Notes: generated from the sequence alone by a model not told the origin. Numbered from the stretch's first letter, positions 1-7,202 are shown. The stretch: DNA of 10,226 nt from DATJZG01 sp035499295 (GCA_035499295.1 DATJZG010000022.1:1-10226), one strand, 5' to 3'. Made by a program: numbers and translations.

Positions 1-573
1 CGCGAGCGTGCCACCCGTGCCGACAGCGCAGACGAACCCGTCGACCTTCCCGTCGGTCTGGCGCCAGATCTCCGGGCCCGTCGTCTCGTAGTGGCCTGCC
101 CGGTTGGCCGGGTTGTCGAACTGCTGCGCCCAGATCGCGCCGTTCGGCTCCTCCCGCGCCAGACGCTCCGCCAGCCGCATCGCGACGTGGACGTAGTTGT
201 TGGGGTTCTTGTAGGGCACCGCCGGGACCTCGTAGAGAGTGGCCCCTCCGAGCCGGAGGGTGTCCTTCTTCTCCTGGCTCTGGGTCTCGGGGATGACGAT
301 GACGGTCCGGTACCCGCGGGCGTTCCCCACCAGGGTGAGCCCGATCCCTGTGTTGCCGGCTGTGCCCTCCACGATGACGCCGCCAGGCCGGAGCTTCCCG
401 CGCCGCTCGGCGTCGAGGACGATGGCGAGAGCCGCCCGGTCCTTCACCGAACCTCCCGGCTCCAGGAACTCCGCCTTGCCGAGGATCTCGCAGCCGGTGG
501 CCTCCGACAGCCTCCGGAGCTTGATGAGGGGGGTGTTCCCCACCGTGGGGACGAAGCCGACGCGGATGTCCAT
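1..573 (-). CDS. cysK: Cysteine synthase (O-acetylserine sulfhydrylase), 3' end outside window
   Basis: This pyridoxal-phosphate enzyme of the fold-type II family would make L-cysteine from O-acetylserine and sulfide in the cytoplasm. The 191 residues present begin MDIRVGFVPTVGNTPLIKL, the usual opening of the family. The PLP-binding lysine is K44 in GGSVKDRAA. The substrate loop is EGTAGNTGIG (residues 69-78), and the glycine-rich phosphate-binding motif GTGGT lies at 185-189, at the window edge. Full-length relatives have roughly 300-340 residues, so about 40% is missing because the window ends, not because the gene is broken. ATG at 573 is the only start that fits the family N-terminus, although no good Shine-Dalgarno precedes it. 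The EGTAGNTGIG loop differs from the PTSGNTGI form of E. coli CysK, so a related beta-synthase such as a CysM or CBS-like enzyme cannot be excluded. The gene is divergent from the L,D-transpeptidase. Confidence 0.93.
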   Translation of the reverse strand, partial: MDIRVGFVPTVGNTPLIKLRRLSEATGCEILGKAEFLEPGGSVKDRAALAIVLDAERRGKLRPGGVIVEGTAGNTGIGLTLVGNARGYRTVIVIPETQSQEKKDTLRLGGATLYEVPAVPYKNPNNYVHVAMRLAERLAREEPNGAIWAQQFDNPANRAGHYETTGPEIWRQTDGKVDGFVCAVGTGGTLA

Positions 574-892
574 GGGTCGGGCTCATACCGCCGAGACCCA
601 GCGCCCGCCGTCCGATCCCTGGATTCCCCCTTCCCCGCGCCGGGCCCTCCCGTCCCGGCGAAGAAGGCAGAGCGGCGCGCCCGGCCGTCGATCCTTTGCC
701 GGCGCCGAGAGCTCGCGAGGGCGACGGAGCCGGCCGCGGCCGGCGGACTCGCGCAAACCTGACGCGGATTCGACCCCCGGGTGCAGGAGGCCCTTGGCGA
801 GGGGGAGCCTGGGCTACCAGAACCTTGCGACATTACGGAGTTAATCCTTTGGCACGCCAGCCGCATGGGAGCCCCATACGGGGATCTGCGCG
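574..892. other. Divergent intergenic region, cysK / L,D-transpeptidase
   Basis: This 319-bp gap separates the two divergent starts. Frames crossing it translate to Arg/Pro/Ser-rich low-complexity sequence, so I see no gene. It holds a perfect 16-bp GC-only palindrome at 729-744 (GCCGGCCGCGGCCGGC), an AT-richer patch at about 826-850, and the sigma54-like element annotated separately. No clear sigma70 promoter for cysK was found. Confidence 0.6.
850..866 (+). promoter_or_regulatory. Candidate sigma54 (-24/-12) promoter for the L,D-transpeptidase
   Basis: The sequence TGGCACG-CCAG-CCGCAT matches the -24 consensus TGGCACG exactly. GG at 851-852 and GC at 863-864 are separated by the required 10 nt. 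The -12 box has CC in place of the preferred TT. The predicted transcription start is near 876, leaving a 17-nt leader that contains a GGGGA ribosome-binding site (880-884) before ATG 893. An enhancer-binding protein would be needed, and its site was not identified. Confidence 0.5.
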
Positions 893-1432
893 ATGGCGAA
901 CGCCCATGCCCGAGGGTCGGGATTCGAGGCGAGCAGGGCGCGCCTCCGGCCGGCGGCGCTCGCTCTCCTGGGCCTCGGCCTCCTCGCTCCCCGCTTTTCA
1001 CGGTCCGACGAACCTTGCCCCGACGTCGGAGCGAGGATCGTCGTCGACGTTCAGGCCCGCACCATGAGGCTTTGCGGATACGGCCGCCCGCTCGCGCATT
1101 TCGCGGTCGCCCTCGGGCACGGCGGGCTCGACAAGCGGCAGCACGGGGATCGGAAGACGCCGCTCGGAACCTACGAACTCGGCGTCCCGCGCCCGTCGGC
1201 GCGATTCGGCATGTTCATTCCCGTCGCCTACCCGACTGCCGACCAGCGCCGGCAGGGCTACACCGGCGGAGACGTGGGCATCCACGGCCCGCACCGGCGC
1301 ACCGCCTGGGCGGGCGAGGCGAACACCTGGTCGGACTGGACGGACGGCTGCATCGCACTCGGGAGCGACGAGGAACTGACCGAGGTCGCTTCCTTCGTGC
1401 GCGCACACCGCCCCGCGCTCCTGGTGCGCTGA
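893..1432 (+). CDS. Exported L,D-transpeptidase, YkuD/ErfK family
   Basis: The 179-residue protein has a basic N-terminus (about residues 8-19) and a hydrophobic stretch at about 20-32 (PAALALLGLGLLAP), consistent with a Sec signal peptide or an anchored segment. The rest is a YkuD catalytic domain. IHGPH at 130-134 supplies the conserved histidine. The active-site motif is WTDGCIAL, with the nucleophile at Cys153; this variant is typical of the YafK/ErfK branch, whereas many relatives have SxGCIRL. Such enzymes form 3-3 cross-links or attach proteins to peptidoglycan in the periplasm. ATG 893 is preceded by GGGGA at 880-884, 8 nt away. It stands alone, divergent from cysK and convergent with dctA. 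Its promoter looks sigma54-dependent. The exact reaction (cross-linking, lipoprotein attachment or amidase-like activity) cannot be read from the sequence. Confidence 0.88.
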   Translation: MANAHARGSGFEASRARLRPAALALLGLGLLAPRFSRSDEPCPDVGARIVVDVQARTMRLCGYGRPLAHFAVALGHGGLDKRQHGDRKTPLGTYELGVPRPSARFGMFIPVAYPTADQRRQGYTGGDVGIHGPHRRTAWAGEANTWSDWTDGCIALGSDEELTEVASFVRAHRPALLVR

Positions 1433-1582
1433 CCGGCGGGAGGGGCTCGGCTGCGCGCGCTGCTCACTTGAGCGTCGGGCGCTCCGCTTCCGTGAGCCTC
1501 GTCCGGTGCTCGAGTCGAGCGAGCGTCCGAAGGAGGCTCCGCACGGCTTCGAGGAGCGTCTTCGTGAGGCGCACCGGCACGG
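1433..1582. other. Convergent gap between L,D-transpeptidase and dctA
   Basis: This 150-bp stretch lies between two convergent stop codons. It has one short hairpin at 1470-1484 (GAGCG-TCGGG-CGCTC) but no T-run, so an intrinsic terminator is not supported. Termination here may be Rho-dependent. Confidence 0.4.
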
Positions 1583-2893
1583 CTAGCCCTCGGCCGGGGC
1601 GCCGATGGGGACGAGTTCCGGCGCCGGCTCGACCTCGTCGGCCTTCCCGCCCGAAAGGACCGAGCGGGCCTTGGCGACGTCGAGTTCGCCCTCCCAGTGG
1701 GAGACCGCCACCGAGGCGACGCCGTTTCCGATGAGGTTGGTGATGGCGCGCGCCTCCGACATGAAGCGGTCGACCCCGAGCAGGAGCGTGAGCCCGGCGA
1801 CGGGGATGTTGCCGACCGCCGAGAGCGTAGCCGCCAGCGTGATGAAGCCGCCGCCCGTCACCGCCGCAGCGCCCTTGGAGGTGAGCAGGAGCACCGCCAG
1901 GATCTCGAGCTCCTGGCCCAGGGTCACCGGCGTGTTCGTCGCCTGGGCGATGAAGAGGGTGGCGAGCGTGAGGTAGATGCTCGTGCCGTCCAGGTTGAAG
2001 GAGTAGCCCATCGGTACCACCAACCCGACGACGGGCTTGGAGCAGCCGAGGCGCTCCATCTTCTTCATCATCAGCGGCAGCGCCGACTCGGACGAGGAGG
2101 TGCCGAGGACGATGAGGATCTCCTCGCGGATGTAGCGGAGGAAGCGGAACAGGCCCAGGCCGGCGATCCGCATCACCAGGCCGAGCACGATGACCACGAA
2201 GAGTGCGCTGGTGGCGTAGAAGCAGGCGATGAGCTTGCCGAGGCTGAGGAGCGTGCCGATGCCGTACTTGCCCACCGTGAAGGCCATGGCACCGAAGGCG
2301 CCCAGTGGGGCGACGCGCATCACGATCGCCACGATCTTGAAGAAGATGGCGGAGAGCCCGTCGACGAAGTGCAGGACCGGGAGCCCCTTCTCCTTCAAGG
2401 CGGCGAGCGCCACCCCGAAGAGGACCGAGAAGAGCAGCACCTGCAGGATGTCGCCCTTCGCGAAGGCGTCCGCCACGTCCTTCGGGATGATGTTGAGGAT
2501 GAAATCGGCCGTGGAGAGAGCGTGCCCCGAGGACGTGTAGCTGGCGATCGCCTTGGTGTCGAGCGTCTCCGGGTTCACGTTCATGCCGGCGCCGGGGTGG
2601 AAGAACTTGCCCACGACGAGGCCGATGGCGAGCGCCAGCGTGGTGAGCACCTCGAAGTAGAGGATGCCCTTCAGCCCCACCCGCCCCACCTTCTTCAGGT
2701 CGCCCATCTTCGCGATGCCGGTGACGACGGTGGCGAAGACGATGGGCGCGATGAGCATCTTGACGAGGCGGATGAACCCGTCGCCGAGCGGCTTCATCTG
2801 GGCGCCGAAGACGGGGAAGAAGTGGCCCACGAGCGCCCCGACCACCACGGCGATGACGACCTGCAGGTACAGACTTCGGCCGAGTCGCTTCAC
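1583..2893 (-). CDS. dctA: C4-dicarboxylate:cation symporter DctA (DAACS family)
   Basis: This inner-membrane transporter would take up succinate, fumarate, malate and possibly aspartate with cations. The 436 residues compare with 428 in E. coli DctA. Family landmarks occur in order: hydrophobic helices from residue 8; the serine-rich hairpin GTSSSESALP (264-273); the FNLDGTSIY segment (299-307) corresponding to the NMDGT cation-binding motif; and DRFMSEARA...NLIGNGVA (375-393), which matches DctA more closely than glutamate transporters. I chose GTG at 2893 because a strong AAGGAGG (2899-2905) sits 5 nt upstream and the protein then starts MKRLGRSLYLQ. The frame stays open upstream to 2953, but that extension is not family-like. 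It lies downstream of the kinase/activator pair on the same strand, separated by a 315-bp gap with its own candidate sigma54 promoter, so it is probably the pair's target. The C-terminal tail (about 415-436) is a variable acidic and Pro-rich extension. Confidence 0.96.
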   Translation of the reverse strand: MKRLGRSLYLQVVIAVVVGALVGHFFPVFGAQMKPLGDGFIRLVKMLIAPIVFATVVTGIAKMGDLKKVGRVGLKGILYFEVLTTLALAIGLVVGKFFHPGAGMNVNPETLDTKAIASYTSSGHALSTADFILNIIPKDVADAFAKGDILQVLLFSVLFGVALAALKEKGLPVLHFVDGLSAIFFKIVAIVMRVAPLGAFGAMAFTVGKYGIGTLLSLGKLIACFYATSALFVVIVLGLVMRIAGLGLFRFLRYIREEILIVLGTSSSESALPLMMKKMERLGCSKPVVGLVVPMGYSFNLDGTSIYLTLATLFIAQATNTPVTLGQELEILAVLLLTSKGAAAVTGGGFITLAATLSAVGNIPVAGLTLLLGVDRFMSEARAITNLIGNGVASVAVSHWEGELDVAKARSVLSGGKADEVEPAPELVPIGAPAEG

Positions 2894-2979
2894 GTGAGCC
2901 TCCTTCGAGAGTTCCTGTTCCGCCCGGGCAAGGGACGACGCGCCGCGTCGCAAGCTCTTGGAATCCGGATGGCTTCCTC

Positions 2980-2995
2980 AGCACCCGGGATGCCG
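2980..2995 (-). promoter_or_regulatory. dctA: Candidate sigma54 (-24/-12) promoter for dctA
   Basis: Read on the minus strand, the element is CGGCATCCCGGGTGCT, compared with the consensus TGGCACGNNNNTTGCA. The invariant GG (2994-2993) and GC (2982-2981) are 10 nt apart, GGCA of the -24 box is kept, and the -12 box is GTGC. Mismatches are the first T, CG at the end of the -24 box, the first T of the -12 box, and the last base (T, allowed as A/T). The predicted start is near 2969, about 76 nt before the GTG. Support comes from the neighbouring activator, which has the sigma54-contacting GAFTGA loop. Confidence 0.45.
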
Positions 2996-3093
2996 TTTGG
3001 GCTCTCGCCTTCGCTCGGCGAGCAACGCCGCGGACTCCTTGGGCGTCCGGCACGCCGTGCCGTCGCCGGGCGCGGGCGAACGGGTATTCCGAA

Positions 3094-3103
3094 CGGCATG
3101 CCG
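3094..3103. promoter_or_regulatory. Palindrome CGGCATGCCG, putative activator site 1
   Basis: This is a perfect 10-bp palindrome whose 8-bp core GGCATGCC recurs 89 bp away at 3184-3191. I found no other copy of the core in the window. Its centre lies about 129 bp upstream of the predicted dctA start, a usual distance for a sigma54 activator site. Assignment to the adjacent response regulator is inference. Confidence 0.35.
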
Positions 3104-3182
3104 CCTGGCGCTCGAGGCGGTGGAACCGCCCTCGCTCGGGGCCTGTGCTCGCAGATCGCCGCGCCGGAATGGCGATAACCGG

Positions 3183-3192
3183 CGGCATGCCC
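3183..3192. promoter_or_regulatory. Palindrome GGCATGCC, putative activator site 2
   Basis: This second copy reads CGGCATGCCC, with the perfect 8-bp palindrome at 3184-3191. It is about 218 bp upstream of the predicted dctA start and 17 bp beyond the activator stop codon. It shares CGGCATGCC with site 1. Confidence 0.3.
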
Positions 3193-3208
3193 CTTCGACG
3201 AGCTGGTG

Positions 3209-4618
3209 TCAGCGGCGGTAGGACTTGAGGCGCTTGCTGAGGGCGGGCTGGGAGACCCCGAGCAGCCGCGCGGCGAGCGTCTGGTTCCCGCTCGCGCGCA
3301 TCATCGCTTCGCGGACGAGGAGCTCGAGCACCTCGTCGAACCCGGGGAGGTGCTCGAGCCCGGCGAAGGGGTTCCGGTCGCCACCGCCGTCGCTGCCCGA
3401 CGCTAGACGAGAGTCCCTCCCCATGGCCTCGCTGAAGGAGTCCATGGAGAGCACGCGGTCCTTGTGGAGACTCACGGCGTCGAAGACCATCGCCCGCAGC
3501 TCCCGCACGTTTCCGGGGAAGTCATGGGTGGCGAGGAGCTGCGCGAGCTGCTTCGGCGCCGTGGGCTTCCTCTTCCCGAGCGAGACCGCAGCCTCCTCGA
3601 GGAAGTGCTCGAGCAACAGCGGAATGTCCGGCTTGCGCTCTCGCAGCGGCGGTACGCGCACCCGGTGGGTCCGCAGGCGGTAGTAGAGATCGCGGCGGAA
3701 GGAGCCGGCCTTCTCCTTGGCGGTGAGGTCCTGGTGGGTGGCCACGATCACGCGAGCCTTGACCCGCCTCGGCCGGTCGCTGCCGAGTGGGAAGAACTCG
3801 CCCTCTTGCAGGAAACGCAGCAGCTTCACCTGCGAGGCGATGCTCACGTCCCCGATCTCGTCGAGGAAGAGGGTTCCCTCCGCCGCCTCCTCCACCACCC
3901 CGCGCCGCGCCTGGTCGGCGCCGGTGAAAGCGCCCCGGACGTGGCCGAAGAGGGTGTCGGCGAAGATGGTGTCGTCGAGGCCGGCCACGTTGACCGCGAC
4001 GAGCGGCCCCTTGCAGCCGCTGAGCTGGTGGGCGGCGCGCGCCACGAGCTCCTTCCCCACCCCGCTCTCGCCGGTGATGAGGAGCGGCTGGGGGCTGCGG
4101 GCCACCGCCTCCACGTACGAGAACAGGGTCCGCATGGTGGGGTCCTGCGTGACGATGGCCGAGAAGGCCTCCGGGTGCTGGGGCGAGCCGGACAGGAACC
4201 GGCTCGTCATCTCGATGTTCTCCCGCTGCAGCTCCTGCATGCGAATGGCTCGGAGCACCCCGGCGACGAGGCGGTCCTCCTCGTCGGTCTTCACGTAGTA
4301 GTCGAAGGCCCCGAGCTTGATGCAGCGGACTGCCGTCTCGATCTGATTCATGCCGCTCACCACGATGACCGACACGTCCGGATGGTCGGTGGCGATGCGG
4401 GCGAGCAGGTCCTCGCCCGAGAGGTGCGGCATGGTGAGGTCGAGGAGCACCACGCCCACGTCGTGGCCGTCGAGGATCTCCGGCACCAGTCGTGCGTCCT
4501 GGCAGGTGAGCAGGTGCGTGAGCCCCGCCGACCGCTCCAGGGTCAGGCTGAGCGAGCGCAGCCACGCCACCTCGTCGTCGACGAGGAGGATGCCGAACGA
4601 GGGCGAGCCCTCGGTCAC
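3209..4618 (-). CDS. Sigma54-dependent response regulator, NtrC/DctD-like
   Basis: The 469-residue protein has the full three-domain layout of an NtrC-type activator. The receiver domain (about 8-125) has the acidic pair D14/D15, the phosphorylation site D60 in VVLLD, and K110. The AAA+ domain (about 155-385) has Walker A GESGVGKE (183-190), the sigma54-contacting GAFTGA loop (229-234), Walker B TLFLDE (249-254), and the DLYYRL region. A Fis-type helix-turn-helix ends the protein (about 440-469, NQTLAARLLGVSQPALSKRL). Its GTG start overlaps the kinase stop (GTGA, 4615-4618), and GAGG lies 7 nt upstream of the GTG inside the kinase gene, so translation is probably coupled. When phosphorylated by the adjacent kinase it should activate sigma54 promoters, most likely that of dctA immediately downstream. 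I leave the symbol blank because the partner kinase is not DctB-like in its sensor. Confidence 0.95.
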   Translation of the reverse strand: MTEGSPSFGILLVDDEVAWLRSLSLTLERSAGLTHLLTCQDARLVPEILDGHDVGVVLLDLTMPHLSGEDLLARIATDHPDVSVIVVSGMNQIETAVRCIKLGAFDYYVKTDEEDRLVAGVLRAIRMQELQRENIEMTSRFLSGSPQHPEAFSAIVTQDPTMRTLFSYVEAVARSPQPLLITGESGVGKELVARAAHQLSGCKGPLVAVNVAGLDDTIFADTLFGHVRGAFTGADQARRGVVEEAAEGTLFLDEIGDVSIASQVKLLRFLQEGEFFPLGSDRPRRVKARVIVATHQDLTAKEKAGSFRRDLYYRLRTHRVRVPPLRERKPDIPLLLEHFLEEAAVSLGKRKPTAPKQLAQLLATHDFPGNVRELRAMVFDAVSLHKDRVLSMDSFSEAMGRDSRLASGSDGGGDRNPFAGLEHLPGFDEVLELLVREAMMRASGNQTLAARLLGVSQPALSKRLKSYRR

Positions 4619-6375
4619 GCGGGGACCTCGCCGGCGGCGGGGAGGGTGAGGGTGGCGATCGTCCCCCTGCCCACCTGGGAGTCGAACTCGAGCCGGCCGC
4701 CGTGCTCCTTGACGATGCCGGCAGATACCGATAGGCCGAGCCCGGTCCCTCCCGTCTCCCGCTTGGTGGTGAAGAAGGGGTCGGTCAGCCGCGGGAGATG
4801 CTCGGGCGGGATCCCGACGCCCTCGTCGACCACCCGCAGGGCCACCTGGCCCGGCCCCGGAGCGTCCTGGGTAACCACCCGGACACCGCGAGTGGCATCC
4901 GGAAGCGCCTGGCAGGCGTTGAGCAGCAGGTTCACCACCACCTGCTCGATCCGCTGGGCGTTGCCCCGCACGCGCGGGAGGTCGGGGGCGAGCTCCATCT
5001 CGATGTGGCGGGTCGTCTTGCGGATGGTGTTGTCGACCAGGCGGACGGCGGCGCGGGCGACGGCGTTCAGGTCGACCGCCTCGAAGCGCGGCGCGTCCTC
5101 GCGCCGCGCGAAGTTCTTCAGGTCGTCGACGATGTGCTTGATGCGGCGCCCGCCGGCGAGCATCTCGTCGAGCATGTGCGGCAGTTCCTCGCGCACGCGC
5201 GCGTAGGGCAGGCCGGCGAGGTGGAAGTCGGGACCGAGCGCGTCTCGCTGCTCGTCGACGATGCGCATGGCGTCGAGCAGCGCCGCCTTCACGATGGGCA
5301 TGTTGAGCAGGATGAAGCCGGTCGGGTTGTTGATCTCATGCGCCACGCCCGACACCAGGACTCCCAGTGCCGCCATCTTGTCTGCCTGCACCAGCTGCTG
5401 CTGGTGCAGGCGGAGCTCCTCCTCGGACTTCCGGCGCTCCGCCACCTCCCGTGCCAGGGACTCGGTGCGCTGGGCGACGAGCCTCTTCAGCGAGCGGGAC
5501 CAGGCGACGGTGCCGCCCAGCACCGCCAGGAGGGGGACGAGGACCAGGCTGGCGTAGCGGAGGACGGCTCCCCAGCCGATCCCCGGCGGCTCCAGCACGC
5601 CCAGCCACTTCGCGTGGATGGCGTCGTAGCGCCCGGTCTTCTTGAGGATGGCGAGCCCCTCGTCCAGGCGCGCCAGGAGCTCCGCGTTCCCCTTCTTCAC
5701 CGCGTAGCCGTACCTCTCGGCCGCGACCCGCTGTGCCGCCACCCCCACGTTCGTGAGCTGCAGCTCGCGGGTGATGTACATCCCCGGTAGGAGCGCCAGG
5801 GCGACGTAGTCGCACTTGCCGGAGGCGAGGAGCCGCAGCGCGTCCGCCGGGGTCCCGGTGCGCACCAGGTCCGGCCCGAATCCCCGGCGCGTGAGCGCCT
5901 CGTCCATGATGCCGCCCCGGAAGACGCTCACCTTCTTGCCCTGCAGCTCGTCGAGGGAGGCGACCGGCGAGGTCTCCTTCCGGGCGAAGATGGCGTGATG
6001 CACGATGGCGTGGGGCGGCGCGAAGTCGAGGTACCTCGCGCGATCTTCGGAATAGGAGATCCCCTGGAGCGCGTCGACCTCCCCCGACATCAGGGCGGAG
6101 CGCATGTCTGCCCAGGTCCCGAAGCGGAATTCGACCGTCATCCCCATGACTTCGGCGATGGCCTGGGTGAGCTCGACGTTGTACCCGGCCGGCTGTCCGT
6201 TGCGATCGATGAACTCGTATGGCGGGTAGTCCCGGTCGGCGCCGACGACGATGCGGGGCGGAGGCGCGGGCGCGTCCTCCACGGTCTGGGCCTGGGTGGC
6301 TCCGGTCAGGGCCAGCCACACGAGGGCGCATCCCGTCATCCGGGCGAGAGTTGCCGCTGCCATCGAGCCGCTCAC
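4615..6375 (-). CDS. Membrane histidine kinase with fused periplasmic solute-binding sensor domain
   Basis: The 586-residue protein starts with a signal peptide or membrane segment (about 1-30, ending ATQAQ). A bacterial extracellular solute-binding family 3 domain follows (about 41-257; IVVGADRDYPPYEF, GYNVELTQAIAE, GISYSEDRARYLDFA). Then come one membrane helix (about 272-292), a coiled linker (about 300-332), a HisKA domain with phosphorylated His346 in VAHEINNP, and a HATPase domain with N box NLLLNACQAL (482-491), G1 DEGVGIP (517-523), FFTTK (534-538) and GGTGLGL (542-548). Classical DctB kinases sense through a Cache/PDC domain, so this sensor is of a different type. GTG 6375 and ATG 6363 are both possible starts and neither has a clear Shine-Dalgarno. 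It is first in a two-gene unit with the response regulator (4-bp overlap). The ligand is unknown. The context points to dicarboxylates, but the binding-domain family more often binds amino acids. Confidence 0.94.
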   Translation of the reverse strand: MSGSMAAATLARMTGCALVWLALTGATQAQTVEDAPAPPPRIVVGADRDYPPYEFIDRNGQPAGYNVELTQAIAEVMGMTVEFRFGTWADMRSALMSGEVDALQGISYSEDRARYLDFAPPHAIVHHAIFARKETSPVASLDELQGKKVSVFRGGIMDEALTRRGFGPDLVRTGTPADALRLLASGKCDYVALALLPGMYITRELQLTNVGVAAQRVAAERYGYAVKKGNAELLARLDEGLAILKKTGRYDAIHAKWLGVLEPPGIGWGAVLRYASLVLVPLLAVLGGTVAWSRSLKRLVAQRTESLAREVAERRKSEEELRLHQQQLVQADKMAALGVLVSGVAHEINNPTGFILLNMPIVKAALLDAMRIVDEQRDALGPDFHLAGLPYARVREELPHMLDEMLAGGRRIKHIVDDLKNFARREDAPRFEAVDLNAVARAAVRLVDNTIRKTTRHIEMELAPDLPRVRGNAQRIEQVVVNLLLNACQALPDATRGVRVVTQDAPGPGQVALRVVDEGVGIPPEHLPRLTDPFFTTKRETGGTGLGLSVSAGIVKEHGGRLEFDSQVGRGTIATLTLPAAGEVPA

Positions 6376-6507
6376 GCTACGACGCGGCCCGGCGGACTAC
6401 AAGCCGCGACGGGCGATCCGCCCGCGCCCTCCAAATCGCGGGGAAAGGTTGGCGACTGGCCTCGCGGCACTTATGAGTCCCCCTGGACCGCGAAGGTCCT
6501 CTGCAGC

Positions 6508-6521
6508 GTCCGCAAGCGGAC
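6508..6521. promoter_or_regulatory. Inverted repeat GTCCGC-AA-GCGGAC
   Basis: This perfect 6-bp inverted repeat with a 2-nt spacer lies in the 218-bp gap between the divergent kinase and TIGR02265 genes. It could be an operator for either gene, but short GC-rich inverted repeats are common by chance here. No convincing promoter elements were found around it. Confidence 0.2.
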
Positions 6522-6593
6522 CCGCCCGTGCCGGAAAGGACTCCCCGGTTCCCCTCGCGCTCGGACGGCCTTGCGCTCAGGAGGTGGAGGTCG

Positions 6594-7202
6594 GTGGCAG
6601 AGCCCAAGATCAAGGGGCTGCTCCTCGGGGCGCGGTTGATGTTCCTGAACGCTCAGGGTGCGGAGAAGAGGGGACAGGTGCTGGGCCGCCTTTCGCCGGC
6701 CGATCGGGCGATCCTGACTGGCGTCTTGCTCCCCAACAGCTGGTTCGGCGCGGGCCTCCTCCACCGGCTCGACGAGGCCATCGCCGAGACCCTGGTGCAG
6801 GGCAAGCGCGGGCAGCTCTATCGGGAGCTCGGGCGCTTCTCCGCGCAGAGCAACCTCGGTCCGGATGGCATCCAGCGAGCCTATCTGCGGGAAGGCGACG
6901 TGCACTTCCTCTTGCGTCACGTCCCCCGCATGTACAGCTACGTGCACGCCGATGGGCGTCGAACGTACGAGAGCGCCGGGGAGCGGGCAGCCATCATCCG
7001 GACGCTCGACAGCCAGGAGGTGGACGCCGACGAGTGCCGCACCACCATCGGGTGGCTGGAGCGAGGCATCGAGCTCTCCGGCGGGCAGGACGTCCGGGTC
7101 GTCGAAGTGCAGTGCCGGGCGAAGGGCGCGCCACACTGCGAATACCATTGCTCCTGGGAGGAGGGCCGAGGGCGTCCGGAGGAAGGCCCGGGTCGATCCT
7201 AG
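6594..7202 (+). CDS. TIGR02265 / DUF2378 family protein (myxobacterial paralogous family)
   Basis: This 202-residue protein matches what I know of the TIGR02265 family, which is expanded in myxobacteria and has no established function. Typical elements are KGLLLGARLMFL near the N-terminus, LLPNSWF followed by RLDEAIA (about 45-63), ELGRFSAQ, GDVHFLLRHVPRMYSYV, and a C-terminal block with GWLERGIELSGG followed by CRAKGAPHCEYHCSWE. The cysteine pattern in that last block resembles V4R-like small-molecule-binding domains. I chose GTG 6594 because AGGAGG (6579-6584) lies 9 nt upstream and the protein then begins at the conserved region. The frame is open from an ATG at 6528, but that extension is Arg/Pro-rich. 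Its stop TAG overlaps the stop of the convergent hemerythrin gene. It is divergent from the sensor kinase, and a functional link is unproven. Confidence 0.85.
   Translation: MAEPKIKGLLLGARLMFLNAQGAEKRGQVLGRLSPADRAILTGVLLPNSWFGAGLLHRLDEAIAETLVQGKRGQLYRELGRFSAQSNLGPDGIQRAYLREGDVHFLLRHVPRMYSYVHADGRRTYESAGERAAIIRTLDSQEVDADECRTTIGWLERGIELSGGQDVRVVEVQCRAKGAPHCEYHCSWEEGRGRPEEGPGRS

Larger units (their letters stand above)
2894..3208 (-). promoter_or_regulatory. dctA upstream regulatory region
   Basis: This 315-bp stretch lies between the activator stop and the dctA start. I see no coding sequence in it. In the direction of dctA transcription it contains two GGCATGCC palindromes, then a sigma54-like -24/-12 element, about 76 nt of untranslated leader, and the AAGGAGG ribosome-binding site. 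This is the layout expected for an NtrC/DctD-type controlled promoter. The functional reading is inference from layout. Confidence 0.5.

Noticed and set aside
729..744. Perfect palindrome GCCGGCCGCGGCCGGC as an operator
   Set aside because: It consists only of G and C and occurs once. In such GC-rich sequence it may be coincidental, so it is only noted within the intergenic entry.
1470..1484. GAGCG-TCGGG-CGCTC hairpin as a terminator for dctA or the L,D-transpeptidase
   Set aside because: Only 5 bp of stem and no T-run on either strand.
1464..3188. A 574-codon open frame on the minus strand overlapping dctA
   Set aside because: It is rich in Arg/Gly/His/Pro and is another frame of dctA, whose own frame has clear family motifs. 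High GC makes stop codons rare in shadow frames.
3464..5206. A 580-codon plus-strand open frame antisense to the kinase and activator
   Set aside because: It has no recognisable motifs and is biased to Glu/Val/His/Leu, as expected for the antisense of GC-rich genes. Both minus-strand genes are fully supported.
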